Shown: piece after piece, positions 23,757 through 35,513 of the stretch | Numbering within the stretch: the stretch's first letter is position 1 | Layout of the letters: the number at the start of each line of letters is the position of its first letter | Assembly (NCBI RefSeq): GCF_905475395.1 | Contig: NC_058342.1 | Coordinates: forward strand, 4,227,001-4,291,000 | Length of the DNA: 64,000 bases | Direction of reading: 5' to 3' | Origin: Chrysoperla carnea | Taxonomy: Eukaryota; Arthropoda; Insecta; Neuroptera; Chrysopidae | Position numbers and translations under genes: made by a program | The notes under the pieces: generated by a model | The model's input: the letters and a program-made list of their open reading frames with translations, nothing else | What the model was told of the DNA's origin: nothing | Databases searched by the model: none

Positions 23757-24713
23757 CTATAACGCTCTTAAACTTCTTCTCATCCCACCAACTGATTTGG
23801 AGGTTAGTACCACGTCATCTGCATAAAACAAAATCTTAGCTTCATAGCCTTTAATACAAGGAGACGTAGTACTAATGTTCTCCATCCATTCATACAGATC
23901 GTTAAAATACAGCAAGAAAAGGAGCGCTGATAGATGGCATCCCTGCCGTAAACCATTATACGTTTTGAAGCTTGTACTTACGCCCCCCCATCCCGACCGA
24001 ATGCCGCACGAAGTGGATTTATAAATAGATTTTAATATATCTATTAATTGCACAGGTAGACCAATATGCAACAACTTACTCCATAGAAGTTCTCTAATGA
24101 CTTTGTCAAAGGCTTTCTCGAAGTCAATAAAACAGAGATAAGTCTTGGTCCTTTTGACTGCTAGCGAATTATCAATTAGCGTTTTTAGTACCAAGACATT
24201 ATCCATTGTTTCATATTGCCTTCGAAATCCAGCTTGCGCGCAATTAATGATTTCATTATCATCCAGCCATTGCCACAGACGATCGGACAAGAGTTTTGTG
24301 TAAAGCTTACTTAGATTAGGCATAAGAGTTAGACCACGATAGTTTCCAGGATCAGTGCGTTCACCAAAACCTTTGTATATATTGGTAATTATGCCTGTGG
24401 TCCAAATGTGAGGGTACGCATGGTCAATAGTCATGGCATTGAACAATTTTTTTAGCAAAGGTCCAAATTCTGCACATTCGTTGTACATTATTTTTATCAC
24501 TTTATTTAAGATTCCATCTCGCCCTGGCGCTTTATTATCCTTTGCCATACCTATAGCCCAGCATATGTCCTCATCATTAAAATATATATCAAAGTTGGTA
24601 TTTTGTTCATCGGTCATTACCCCTTCTCCTGCTGCATTTTCACACTCTTCGTTCATACCATAGAGCTGGCAGTAGTAATTTTTCCAATGATCCACACTTA
24701 CATCATCATTCAC
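23757..24713 (-). pseudogene. LINE ORF2 reverse transcriptase core
   Basis: 318 residues containing all RT blocks: KAPGRDGI, NYRGLTLMP, AQAGFRRQYETMDN, FIDFEKAFDKV, GLRQGCHLSALLF and the catalytic YADD (23825-23814). Converts the element RNA to DNA at a nicked target. It overlaps the end of the endonuclease frame by an ATGA at 24713-24710, best explained by a single-base frameshift in an ancestral single ORF2. It ends at an in-frame TAG at 23757. Confidence 0.88.
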
Positions 24714-25741
24714 ATAACACCTCTATTTTTAAGCCTGAGAATTTTCCATAATAACTTTGAGTTACTTTCATTTGCAGCCTCATTCACCCTACGTACATAT
24801 TCAGCCTCACACATATTCTTTTTATATTCACACATACTTTGAAACGGGGATTTACATTCCAAATATTCTTGTAGTGTCGATTCAGTTTTATTTCTTCTCA
24901 TCTTCCTCAGTTTGTGTTTTAGTTCCTTATTTTTCTTTATGCAGTCGATATCATACCACTCATCTTTTGCAGTAACTTTATTACCCCGATATTTTGGAAC
25001 TTTTAGCTCCTTGCTAATAAAAGCCATCCATTCCTGTAGTATCATAACAGCTTCATCAATTTTCTTAATATCAATCAAATGGCTCACGCCAATCAAAAGC
25101 AAATGGGATTCATTACTATAAATTCTTTTTATTACATCCTCTTCCCTCTCCAAATCCCACCTATATCGATCAAGTTCCATCATATTACATGTCTCATCAA
25201 GCATTCTAATGGTAGGAACTGTCATTTCTAGAGGAAAATGGGAAGATTCAACTATTTCGCCCTCTTTCATATCTACCCGTGAGTTCCATAAATCCTTCGT
25301 TACACACACATAATCTATCACACTTTTACCTAATTTAGATACATACGTCCATTCGCCATTCCTGTCATTCAATGCTCTGCCATTCAATATCACTAAATCA
25401 TTCTCTTTCACCATACTTAAAAATTTCTTGCCATTCGCATTCACACATCCATCCATGCTATACCTTGGTATTAGCACATCATCCTCAATATCTATGTGAT
25501 CCATTTCCACCCCAATCCTAGCATTCATATCGCCACCTAGTATTATTGAAGCAGTTGGATATCTCTGTATTAATTCGCATATTTCAGTGCTCAACATCGA
25601 AAAAAATTGGCTGTTAGAATATCTGGAGCCCTCCGGTTGCAAATAAACCACTCCCACCAGCAATTTTTCCCGATCATTCTCAATCAATACCCACATAATT
25701 TCATTCAAACTGCTTTTAATCTCACTTACCATACCTTTCAT
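24710..25741 (-). pseudogene. LINE ORF2 endonuclease domain, N-terminally truncated
   Basis: 343 residues. It begins inside the AP-like endonuclease: VGVVYLQPEGS, ILGGDMNARIG, then SVIDYVCVTK and SSHFPLEM, the usual late motifs, followed by a lysine/arginine-rich linker to RT. The N-terminal strands with the catalytic Glu are missing because the element is truncated at 25754, so the first Met (25741) is incidental. Confidence 0.85.
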
Positions 25742-25754
25742 ACCACATCGATAG

Positions 25755-25917
25755 AATTATGACTTGTATTTATGGATAAGCTTAGTTTATAACTCTATTT
25801 TTGGCAACTAAATATGTGATGCACGGTATTATGTATATGTAAGTAATCTATGTCATTAACAAATATAAATTAGTTACATTACTATATTTAGTTATATTAG
25901 TTACATTGTTATATTAG
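25755..25917. repeat. Dispersed repeat copy 2, right part
   Basis: Resumes copy 2 after the LINE, starting with the right TSD (25755-25765). Matches copy 1 from about 5898 to 6060. Confidence 0.85.
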
Positions 25918-25959
25918 TAGCTTTCGTTCTTCATGAGTGACTTAATCATACTCATCGAT

Positions 25960-26323
25960 TCGACTTTCTATAGATCACCGTTTTACTGGAGCCAATTTGT
26001 CAGTGAAATTTCTTATTAATTATATTAATGATTCTCTAATATTTTCAAAAAATTTATTCATTTCTGTTGCTTAATACATAAGTAAATATTGACAAATATC
26101 CTGTCAAGTAATCTTAATTAAGGAGAATTGCAAACAATACACTCTAACCAGGACTCGAACCCGGACTTCTTGAATTCATGCCAAGCGCTCTACTGGGCTT
26201 TCTCGACTTTCTATCGATCGCCATTTTAATAGAGCCTCTTTCTCAGTGAAATTTCTTATTAACTTTATTTATGATTCTCTGATATTTTCAAAAAAATTAT
26301 GCATCTTTGTTGCTTTATACATA
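25960..26323 (-). repeat. tRNA-derived SINE-like unit with duplicated flank
   Basis: On the minus strand 26205-26145 reads as a tRNA relative: A-box-like GCCCAGTAGAGCGC and B-box GGGTTCGAGTCC about 40 bases apart, close to class I tRNA spacing. It is flanked by two ~121-bp direct copies (25960-26080 and 26203-26323) with roughly 85 percent identity by eye, each containing the GAAATTTCACTGA block. This looks like a SINE partly tandemly duplicated. No oligo(A) tail or TSD identified. Confidence 0.55.
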
Positions 26324-26700
26324 TGTTTTTCTATTTTTTTCATTTTTTCTGTGTTATTTGTCACTTTAAATAGTAAAATTGAATTTTGGTTTTAAAGTTA
26401 AGAAACATGAATTAATTTTATTTGTAATATATTACGAATGGCAAGGAAGTTTTCTGTGAAAGCGGTTGTATTGTTATCTTATTCCGCAATTTTTACAAAT
26501 AAATTTTTTATTATTTTTTTTACTATTTAAGGTTAAAAAAAACTGTCTTCATGTCTGCCGAAGAGGGTGAGAAGATACACGAAATACAAGGTGTTTTAGA
26601 CAATAAACTAGCGGAAACAGGCAAACCAGGCCCTAGTTCTTAAATTAATGAAAAACCTCCAAGACGTCCAAGACAAAATTAGGAAATTCTAGAAGTAGCT
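26324..26700. other. No gene seen
   Basis: AT-rich. A 29-codon open stretch from an ATG at 26551 (MSAEEGEKIHE) ends at 26641 and is followed by basic residues in the same frame; I do not recognise it. Confidence 0.35.
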
Positions 26701-26900
26701 AGAAATAATTTAATGGTTAAAATATGTAATTATAACATTGCTTAATTCATTGAACTTGCACGCGCCATGTCTGCATGTCAAATTATTATTTATATAATGC
26801 TTTGACTGTAATTTTATTTAATATATATAGACCTAAATTTTTCATAATAAAATTCTTCTATGCATTTAGCCACAAGGGCTTTATTTCGATTTCCTCAAGA

Positions 26901-26912
26901 TGGTAGCAGAGC
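26901..26912 (+). promoter_or_regulatory. Primer binding site, initiator Met tRNA type
   Basis: TGGTAGCAGAGC is complementary to the 3' end of animal initiator tRNA-Met, with at most one mismatch; Ty1/Copia elements commonly prime from this tRNA. Confidence 0.7.
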
Positions 26913-27409
26913 ATAGTTCAAGTCTAGTTGTGGTTAATTTAAAAATTAAACATGTGGTTAATTGAAAGAGGTCTATCTTGAAAGGACAAAACTTACAATT
27001 AAAAAAAAATTATTTTATGTTTAAAATAATTTATTGGAATCATGCAGACATAATTCTAGTAATTATTTTATTTGAATTAATTTATGGAAAATTATTACTG
27101 GATTTCTGCAGAGATCATTTCTGTAATTATTATTTTTTGAATAAATTTGTGGAAAATTATTTATTTGTTTGGATTCCGGTGGAACTAATTTTTATAATTA
27201 TTTATGGCAAATTAATTTGATAAAATTAATTATTTAGATTCTTGCTTGCGGAAAAATAAATTTAATTTTTTGAAAAATAATTTGAAGAATTATTCTTTGG
27301 TAAAATAATTTTTGTGATAAAATTATTTATTGAAAATAAGCTGTTTGACTTCTTCCTGGATTCTGGAGACTTTTGTGGAAATTGGAATAATTGTGCTTAT
27401 AAAAAAAGA

Positions 27410-27722
27410 TTCGAAATGTGGAAATATTTTGATATTAAAAAAATGAAAGGGTGTGAAAGCTATCATACCAGGAGTTTTGCAATCAAGAATGTGATTGCAT
27501 ACAAACGTCTGCCTGGATGCAAATCCGGTAACCGAATTAAAAGAGGATAAACAGGAGAGCTGTAAAGCATTGCTGTCGCTTATTGTTGAATCATGTGATT
27601 ATCCTCACATTGATTACTGCGATTCAGCTTCGGCAATTTGGAAAACCTTAAAAAGGTTATACGAAGACAAGCGGCTGTCACGAAAAATTGGATTGCTCAG
27701 AAGTTTTATATCAATTATGTAA
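27410..27722 (+). pseudogene. Copia gag fragment
   Basis: Two overlapping frames (27314-27550 and 27495-27722) share one gag. The first has FEMWKYFDI, the second reads CKALLSLIVESCDYPHIDYCDSASAIWKTLKRLYEDKRLSRKI in pieces, the classical Copia gag helical region (UBN2 type). A frameshift lies near 27500 and a stop at 27720, and the zinc knuckle is not visible. Confidence 0.65.
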
Positions 27723-27769
27723 TTTCAAAACTGATTGACATTCAGTTCAATTAAATAGAAAGTGTTTTA

Positions 27770-27980
27770 ATTGAGGGTCCACGAAACAAGTCCAACAAAT
27801 ATTCAAATGAGAAATATGGAAAGGAGCATTTTTTCGAAGGCATATTGTGTGAAAAACCAAATTCACACGACTGGTACATAGATTCGGGTGCCTCAAGCCA
27901 CATGACGCCGAATAATGATGTATTAAAGGAATCAAGATCCGCAAAAGTGCATCAAGTAATGGGTGCAAATGGATCATAAA
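27770..27980 (+). pseudogene. Copia protease fragment
   Basis: Encodes HDWYIDSGASSHMTPN (about 27859-27910), the Copia aspartic protease active-site block DSGAS with its typical trailing HMT, followed by a VMGANGS strand and a stop at 27977. Downstream homology ends at once. Confidence 0.75.
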
Positions 27981-27990
27981 TGGAAGTTAA

Positions 27991-28955
27991 GAGTGCCCTT
28001 TTATGGCGCTGTAAGAAAGAATAGAAAAAGATAGTGTTACTGTGTACAATTAATAATTTATTAATAAATCATAGTTTCCACTCTTGATAATGAGTATATA
28101 CAATTTACATAATAAACTAATATATACAATAACTTATTGTTAAATCAAAAGTTTCTACTCTAAATAATAAGTATAGTCAAATTCTTAAAAAAATATATAT
28201 ACATATGTACAACTAAGAAAAACCATTTACAAATGTTGTAAAAATCCTTCAGACAATATATTATTTCAAAAAAAGCGATAATTAAGAAAATATTGTAACC
28301 AAAGATAATTAATATATAATTGGCTTCTGGGTAACAACGTGTAAAAACATTTTATATTTCAAAAACAACCAGGGCCAAGATAAGTGAACACGCGGCCAGG
28401 CATACAAATTGAGGTTATTTATAAAACCAAAATGTTACATTAATTAGATCAAACAAATCATGACTCACCGGATTAATAGTAACAACTAAATTGTCACAAC
28501 CATTTAATTAAATGTAATTGATATGTCCATAATTATTTAATTACCAAAAAATTAAAATATATTTCTCTCCCTTATAATATGTATCAGTAAATCGACTCCA
28601 TTCTGTATGTGTATTCTATATGCGTTCAAGTCTAGAAGTGACTTAACCATGCCACAGGTAATGCAAGAAGAACTACTATATAACTCATTCACATGAATCA
28701 TACTTAGAGTGACGTAAGCGCCACTGATCAAGAACTAAAAATATATATGATATAAATTAGGTTCGTTCAGTTAACCCAGATGGAATATGAAATTGAAAAA
28801 AAATTTCATAACACTATGTGTCTTTATCACACACATGAAATCTATATTGTTCATAAATTCTTTAACCTTACATATACCAATAATCGTCACCAGATAGTAT
28901 TTGAGATTAACGTAAAGAAATATTTTTAGCCTTTGTATTTTACTCTTATAACTTC
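27991..28955. other. No gene seen
   Basis: Very AT-rich, no motif recognised on either strand. Confidence 0.4.
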
Positions 28956-29336
28956 CCAGTCATGGACGCCTATAAAAACTTTGTAGCTAACTTATAACGG
29001 CACAGTTTTAATTGACTCAGTATGCCATGAATCATCATCTGTAAAAATTTTGGTCGTGAAGTGTAAACACGTACCAGTCGAGCTGTTAATTTCTTGTGAA
29101 AGTTTAGTGGTTTTCAGATGAAAATTTAACTGAAAAGTTGATAAAAGAGTTAAAAGTGTTGTTTTAGTATATTAATATCATAACATTTCGTGTTTTGAAC
29201 GTGAAAATAGTGAAAATTTAAGTTTTTAGTGAAGTTGTAGTTCTATTGTTTTGTTGTTTTCTTGACTTCGAAAACAGCAGAACTTTGTTTACTAAACGTT
29301 TTCAAAAGATTTTAAAATTAATATCAAGATACTCAA

Positions 29337-29420
29337 GGCTCCGTAGCCCAGTGGTTCAGACATATGGTTTCCAATAATTTACGTGATACTAAGCTCAGTT
29401 CGAGTCTCCTACCGGTTCAT
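29337..29420 (+). promoter_or_regulatory. tRNA-like head in RTE-like LINE 5' UTR
   Basis: A-box-like TAGCCCAGTGG (29344-29354) fits the tRNA consensus fully and is preceded by GGCTCCG. B-box-like AGTTCGAGTCT (29397-29407). The start-to-start spacing is 53, identical to the head at 6752 and fitting class II tRNAs. Acceptor pairing is poor. It lies about 200 bases upstream of the ORF1 start. Confidence 0.55.
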
Positions 29421-29609
29421 TAGCTTTTAATTTCTTATCGTGTTTTTCTTTTTTTGTTGGCCTCTTCTTAAATTCTTTAATAAAATAATAACTTTCTCCG
29501 GCATACAACGTGAAACGAAAATAAAAATACATACTTTTTGCAATAATCTCAACTATTCAAACTATATTGTATCCAAAAGTAGGTATCATAAGTACAAACT
29601 CAAACAATT

Positions 29610-30347
29610 ATGGGTTCCAAAACCAATCTACAAGGCATTATGAATGTCCTTCAAAATGTTCAAACTCAAATTGATATAAAAATTAACAACTTTAAAGGGA
29701 ATATAAATGAAAAATTGGCAATATGAACAAAGACTGAAGAACTTTTAAAACACAAGTGGATGAACAAAACAAAAGAATTGATCAACTCGAACGTTTAGAC
29801 GAAACAATATTATAATTCATGGAATCGAATGATCAGAAAATAAATATTTTCAGTTAGAAAACGCAGTAAAGGATATAATAACAAAAAAATTGAAAATAGA
29901 TTGTGGTTGCTCGGAATTTAGCTTCATTAGAAGAATAGGTGTCAAAAATGATTCTAAAAGTAGTGAAAACAGTGAATTTAGGTTTTACTACACAAAAAAA
30001 AAATCGTGGTTTTAAAAAACAAAAAACTTCTTAAAGATACAAATCTTTTCATAACCGAAGATTATCCAAAGAAAATTTTCGAGAAACGAAAAGAGTTACG
30101 AAAGATAATGATTAAAAAACGGGAAGAAGGTCACTTTGCCATCATCAAATATGATAGACTTTTCATGGATGTGGGTGAAAATTTTTTAAAACCAAAACCA
30201 AACGAAAATGAAAACCTTCAAGTGAACTCACTGGAGAAAATACTGATTCTAGCCAAGAAGCTAATAATAATGCTAAAACAATCGCCACTAAAACAAACAC
30301 TGGCAAAATTCCTGTTATATTTACGCGCCCTAGGTCGAATTCACTAA
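29610..30347 (+). pseudogene. RTE-like LINE ORF1, coiled coil and RRM-like part
   Basis: Starts ATG at 29610 (MGSKTNLQGIMNVLQNVQTQ), giving a short amphipathic, probably coiled-coil, N-terminus that stops at 29725. Shifted frames continue with charged helical sequence. The frame open at 30006-30347 carries LFITEDYPKKIFEKRKELRK, which matches the C-terminal end of L1-type RRM domains. At least two frameshifts. Confidence 0.5.
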
Positions 30348-30577
30348 GGACTACGAACCCTTATGCAAGAAACACTAATACGCCTAAAATCAACCACCAA
30401 TAGCCATTATTTATTGTACCAGATTCAATAAAAAATAAAAAGACCTCAGCAATGACAAAGGATCTAAATAAAAATATAATCAAAGTCAATAAAAATCACA
30501 ATAGTAGGCAATGGCAACCCACTACAGAGAATTGCTAAGAAAATATCATGGAAAGAAAAGAACAAAAAACAAATATA

Positions 30578-31280
30578 ATGAAAATCGGAACATGGAATAT
30601 ACGAACGATGTATCAGTCCGGAAAATTAGCTTACATAATATTGGAAATGAAAATAATGATTATAAATATATTGGGAGTTAGTGAAACAAGATAGACGCAA
30701 AATGGAGAATTTACAACGGATGGCTACAAGGTTTTTTATTCAGGTGGAAACACTAATGATTTTGGAGTGGGACTCATTATTGATCATCGGCTGAGTAAAA
30801 GAATACTAAGTGTTGTGCCTGTTTCTGATCGTATCATAATGATAAAAATTAAGAACAGCCCAGTTAACTTAAACCTTAACCAAGTATATGCATCGACATC
30901 ACAACATTCCAAAGAAAGCATTAATAAATTTTATAGTGACCTAAATAAAATCACTGCACAATGCATATCTAATGAAATCAGATTAATAATGGGTGATATG
31001 AATGCAAAATTGGGAAACCAGCGATATAAAAATATAGTTGGAAAATACGGCTTAGGTCAAATAAATGAAAGAGGCGAAAAATTTATTATGTGGTGCGCTC
31101 AGAACCAGCAAGTAATAATGAATACGTGGTTCAAGAAACACAGTCGGCGTTTATGGACTTGAAAAGCCCTAATATTATAACAAACAACCAAATAGACTAT
31201 ATTACCATTAACAGAAGACCGAAACTCCATAAAAGATGTTAGCACATTTCCTGGTGCAGATGCTTACAGTGACCATGTTC
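30578..31280 (+). pseudogene. RTE-like endonuclease domain
   Basis: Begins MKIGTWNIRTMYQSGKL, the hallmark N-terminus of RTE/BovB endonucleases, preceded by a degenerate QWQPTTENC leader also common in that clade. Then ILGVSETR with a stop directly after, FGVGLIIDH (30755 onward), IRLIMGDMNAKLG and YGLGQINERG, and a shifted end with SDHVPVV near 31275. Breaks at 30692, 31160 and 31240. Confidence 0.75.
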
Positions 31281-31282
31281 CA

Positions 31283-32070
31283 GTGGTTTGTAAAATGAAA
31301 TTAAATTTTAAAAAATTAGTTCCCCAAAAAAACAACAAGCCAAAAAGTCAGAAGTCAGATGACAAAGTTTTAATTGGTAATGAAATTCTAAGAACTGAAG
31401 TTGAACACGCAATTAGAACTTTAAAATTTGGAAAAGCTACAGATCCAGACGAAGTATCGCTTGACTTCATCAAAGCAATGGAAGAAACAGGAATGACGTT
31501 TATCACAAATCTTTTAAATGCAATCTATGAAAGTGGTCATTTACCAACCACTATGAACCAATCAATGTGCATTATGATTCCAAAGAATGCTAAAGCAAAC
31601 AAATGTGATCAATTTAGACCAATTAGCTTGATCAATCATGTTATTAAAATCCTCACAAAAATTATTTCAAACCTAATACAAAAAAAATTGAACACCTAAA
31701 TAGGACCGGAACAGTTTGAATTTGTACCGAAAAAGGGAACTAGAAACGCTCTTTTAACAATGCATTTATTAATGGAACGCTCCATAGAAGTTAACAACGA
31801 CCTGTATTTATTCTTCTTAGACCTTACGAAAGCTTTTGGTAAATTCTACCACACTAAACACTTTTTGAAATTCTTCAAGAAATGAATATAGATAGTAAAG
31901 ATTTTCGAATCATTTAAGCTCTGTATTGGCATCAACAATCGGCAGTAAAAATTAACGAAAATGAATAACTAATTACATCGATATAGAGCGTGGAGTGCTT
32001 CAAGGATGTGCTATGTCAGCAATGCTATTTAACATATATACAGACATGGTCTTTCGGAAATTAAATATCA
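31283..32070 (+). pseudogene. RTE-like reverse transcriptase domain
   Basis: Open at 31283-31699: KFGKATDPDEV, TMNQSMCIMIPK, CDQFRPISLINHVIKILTKII, typical RTE finger and palm blocks. After a stop at 31697 the same frame gives EQFEFVPKKGTRNA and FFLDLTKAFG, then GVLQGCAMSAMLFNIYTD at about 31990-32045. The catalytic YADD region is missing: homology breaks at about 32070. Confidence 0.75.
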
Positions 32071-32229
32071 TTACATTAAATACAAAAATATATTTCAAAA
32101 TAAAAATATAAGTGTAAAAGCAAAATAACGGTTTTTAAAGTGCTATATTTGGCCGGTTTTGTTGTAGGTCAATGAGGCATGGGCGATCTCTAAAAGAATG
32201 AGGTCATTCTTACTTGCCTTTGAAATGTG

Positions 32230-32545
32230 GATTTGAAGACGTTTACTGAAGGTTTCTTGGAAAGCAAAAATATCAAACGAAGAGGTATTGGATAAAGTTG
32301 GTGCTAAAAGAGAACTAACAAAGAGTCTAAAAACAAGGCAACTGCAGCTCGTGGGTCATGTGATAAGACAGCAGTCCTTAAGATACTTAGTACTAAGCGG
32401 TAAAGTATAAGGTAATAAATCAAGAGGCAGAAAGGCGGTAACTTTTCTATCGCCCCTTTCTCCGCAAAAGGCTGCTGATATTTTTCTCATGGCCTATGAT
32501 CGGCAGCAGTGGAATTCCATGATCGCCAACGTCTGTTGAACAGAT
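32230..32545 (+). pseudogene. RTE-like ORF2 C-terminus
   Basis: Encodes in broken frames KTRQLQLVGHVIRQQSLRY, RGRK and DRQQWNSMIANVC, the conserved C-terminal tail of RTE-clade ORF2, ending just before the GAT/ATG trinucleotide tail. Role of this region in the family is unclear. Confidence 0.65.
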
Positions 32546-32575
32546 ATGGCACACAATGATGATGATGATGCCATG

Positions 32576-33922
32576 GATGTTTCTTGGCGTAGTATAATAC
32601 AAAGATTTAAATACGTAAGTGTGTTCTTGATGTTTATTCATTTAAGTTAATTTATATTTATTTAATTGCACATAGTTTTAAGAAATTGGAGTAACAATTT
32701 ATAATTAGAAATTACAAAAATTATTTGCAATCTTGACCATTAATTTTGTACATTGGATTGGAAACAACGTGGCAATTATATTATGTCCAAATCTACTTGT
32801 TCAAGCATCAATTTTTCAGTTCAGGATGTGACGACTAAATCTGTTCAATTTTATTTTATATAAATAAATTACCAACGAAATGAGTTATGAAATCTGACTC
32901 TTCTGCACTTCAAATAGTATGAATGATTGATTCAGATAAGGCTAGAAGACTAGAAAATGTATCCCAAGTTTCCGTAATAACACTGTTCAAGTTCGTCTTC
33001 AGTGATCGTTAGGGAAATAAAAAATTATTATGGGAATATATTATTGACTTGAATATTATCGTAAATAAATTTAAATAACTTTTAACTCGAACATTAATGT
33101 TCTTTGTTTGCCTCTGTCTTGTTCATTTTCTTCTTCTTCTTTTTTCTTGTAATTTTTTTAATGCATTCCCGTGCGTTCATTCACTCCTTTATTCTGTCAT
33201 GTATTATTCTTCATATATCTTCTATTGAATATGAATGTATATTTTCTAAAAGGAAAATATAAGAAAATTTTTTATGAAATTTTAATTTAAATCGATTTTA
33301 AAACAAAATTAAGTACCTGAGAACAACCTCAGAAAATTAACAAGCATTTTTATTTTTGAAGGAATAAAATAAGAAGGTTTATTATATAATTATTAACTGA
33401 TGGATTTTATTGCTCGGCTAATTGCATTTCAACCATTTAAACAATAGGTTTTGAAAATAACTAATGGAGTTAACTTTTCAGATACGATAAGCTTACTTGT
33501 ATGCCAACATGTCAAGCTATAATTATTATGATAACAGTTTATTTACAATTGAAAATGTTTGAATGGTTTCAGTAAATCATCTAAGCAGCTGGTATCAATA
33601 GTTTCCGTATAAAGTAAGTATTAATTTATTCAAGAAAGAAAAATAAGCAATTTGAAATGGTACTTGTCATATAAAGTGTGCACTACTTGCTTGTGCTGCC
33701 ATAAAAAAGAAAATAAAAAAAAAAGCTTATCTATCAAACGACAACTAATCTTGCTTTTAAAGTTTCGGAGAAAACTTTGGAATCATAATTACTTAGCGCC
33801 TTCAGGTTTTTTAGAGGTCTTCTTCGAATCTATAAGAGCAAAAAAGAAGTCGTTTGAGTTATTGCTATACTAAGCTTAATTGCATACCATCTCGATGTAA
33901 TAATCCTCACGGGAGAAAAGGA
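32576..33922. other. No gene seen
   Basis: AT-rich spacer. A 73-residue frame at 33652-33873 is lysine-rich and lacks any recognised motif. Confidence 0.4.
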
Positions 33923-34086
33923 TGTAAGAGTTTTAAGAAAGAAAGTAAAATCCTGAATTTGTTTGAATTTAAATAACTATTCCGAAAATAGTTTGTACGA
34001 ATATTAATTAAGTCTTGTCTATATATATATAAAAATAATACGTCATTTTTTGTTTGTGGACACACCAAATTTTTGTGTAAATACCT

Positions 34087-34092
<6 letters not shown>

Positions 34093-34129
<37 letters not shown>
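34093..34129. repeat. (TA)n microsatellite
   Basis: Pure TA run within the array; longer, slightly interrupted ones lie at 34314-34460, 34495-34543 and 34690-34745. Confidence 0.9.
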
Positions 34130-34132
<3 letters not shown>

Positions 34133-34311
34133 ATAGATTGAAAAAGTACAATTTATCGATCATACCAACCATCCACAGGACAGTACCTCAAAACATATAG
34201 AATATACTAATATTGTCCTATTTTATGGTATATTCGTACAAACTATTTTCGGAATAGTTATTTAAATTCAAACAAATTCAGGATTTTACTTTCTTTCTTA
34301 AAACTCTTACA

Positions 34312-34463
<152 letters not shown>

Positions 34464-34485
34464 TATATAAACATATATATTATAT

Positions 34486-34549
<64 letters not shown>

Positions 34550-34686
34550 CAAATATATATAAAATAATATAATTTAATTGGACGAAATGGTATGGTATAT
34601 TCGTACAAACTATTTTCGGAATAGTTATTTAAATTCAAACAAATTCAGGATTTTACTTTCTTTCTTAAAACTCTTACAATATTTTC

Positions 34687-34752
<66 letters not shown>

Positions 34753-34880
34753 CAAATATATATAAAATAATATAATTTAATTGGACGAAATGGCATGGTA
34801 TATTCGTACAAACTATTTTCGGAATAGTTATTTAAATTCAAACAAATTCAGGATTTTACTTTCTTTCTTAAAACTATTAC

Positions 34881-34892
34881 AATATTTTCATG
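34881..34892. other. Target-site duplication AATATTTTCATG, left
   Basis: Repeated exactly at 38991-39002 on the other side of the LINE; in the other array units this motif is followed directly by (TA)n, as it is at 39003. Confidence 0.92.
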
Positions 34893-35440
34893 GGGTTTTG
34901 GGTTGTAGACGTGTTACAGTGTAGACGTGTAATTTATTGCTCTGTTAAAAAAAGACTTAAATTTTGAGTTTAATATAAATTTTAATACTGTTCTTTGTGA
35001 AAATTTAACTGAAAACAAGTTTTAAGTTCTGTAAAAGTGAACACTACTCCTGAAAACAGTTTATACAGTGTATTTTTCCGAAAAAATTAAGAAGTTAATA
35101 TATGAGGCTATGCTTAACTAGTGATGACGTGAAAATTTGTATGGATCTTACATTTAAATCTAAAAAAATAAACAAAAGTTAAATTATTTCAAAAAAGGGG
35201 AAGTTTTAACTATGTCAAGAAATTTAATCATAATTAATTTTAAATAATCGTGTTTTAATTAAAAAAAAAACATAGTTTTTGAAAACAGTACTAATATTCT
35301 TGAAAGTTTTTTATTTCATTTTATTTTATTTTACAAGAACAAAATAACAAAAATTTAACAACGCAGCAAAAACACAAATATTGTAAAATAATATATAGCT
35401 GTTTGATTAGTATTAAAAAATTGTTACATTACATAAACAA

Positions 35441-35513
35441 GTCCATGGCGCAATTGGTTAAGGCATTGGTCAAATTAATAAATTAAAACCACACTAACAA
35501 GGTTTCGAATCTA
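35441..35513 (+). promoter_or_regulatory. tRNA-like head in LINE 5' UTR
   Basis: A-box-like TGGCGCAATTGG (35446-35457) fits the consensus fully and is followed by TTAAGGC, as in real D-arms. B-box-like GGTTTCGAATCT (35501-35512) has one extra T. Spacing 55. The TSDs show that it lies inside the element, 548 bases from its 5' end and 130 bases before ORF1. It cannot be a simple neighbouring tRNA or SINE unless that had inserted into an ancestor. Confidence 0.6.

Larger units (their letters stand above)
22436..25754 (-). mobile_element. 5'-truncated non-LTR retrotransposon, minus strand
   Basis: Flanked by an 11-bp TSD and disrupting the second copy of the dispersed repeat. Its 3' end is a (TA)n tail (22505-22436); its 5' end at 25754 begins part-way through the endonuclease domain, so it is truncated. 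Protein similarity (shared GGDxNARIG block and CVLC zinc-knuckle C-terminus) places it in the same family group as the LINE at 34893-38990. Only two coding lesions are visible, so it is relatively young. Confidence 0.9.
26700..27990 (+). mobile_element. Copia-type LTR retrotransposon remnant
   Basis: Ordered remnants: probable LTR end (ends about 26896), a primer binding site (26901-26912), gag and protease. Integrase, RT and the 3' LTR were not found, so the copy is truncated at about 27990. LTR start not determined. Confidence 0.65.
28960..32575 (+). mobile_element. RTE-like LINE with ORF1, decayed
   Basis: 5' UTR with tRNA-like head (29337-29420), ORF1 (29610-30347, broken), endonuclease (30578-31280), RT (31283-32070) and C-terminus (32230-32545), ending at a GATGATGATGATG-type tail (32556-32571) as in many RTE elements. 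The 5' limit is an estimate. Frameshifts and stops occur throughout, and the palm-to-thumb region after 32070 is partly deleted. Confidence 0.75.

Noticed and set aside
23050..24975. Several plus-strand frames across the minus-strand LINE
   Set aside because: Shadows of RT and endonuclease coding sequence.
33652..33873. 73-residue lysine-rich frame
   Set aside because: No motif, poly-A driven composition, no supporting context.
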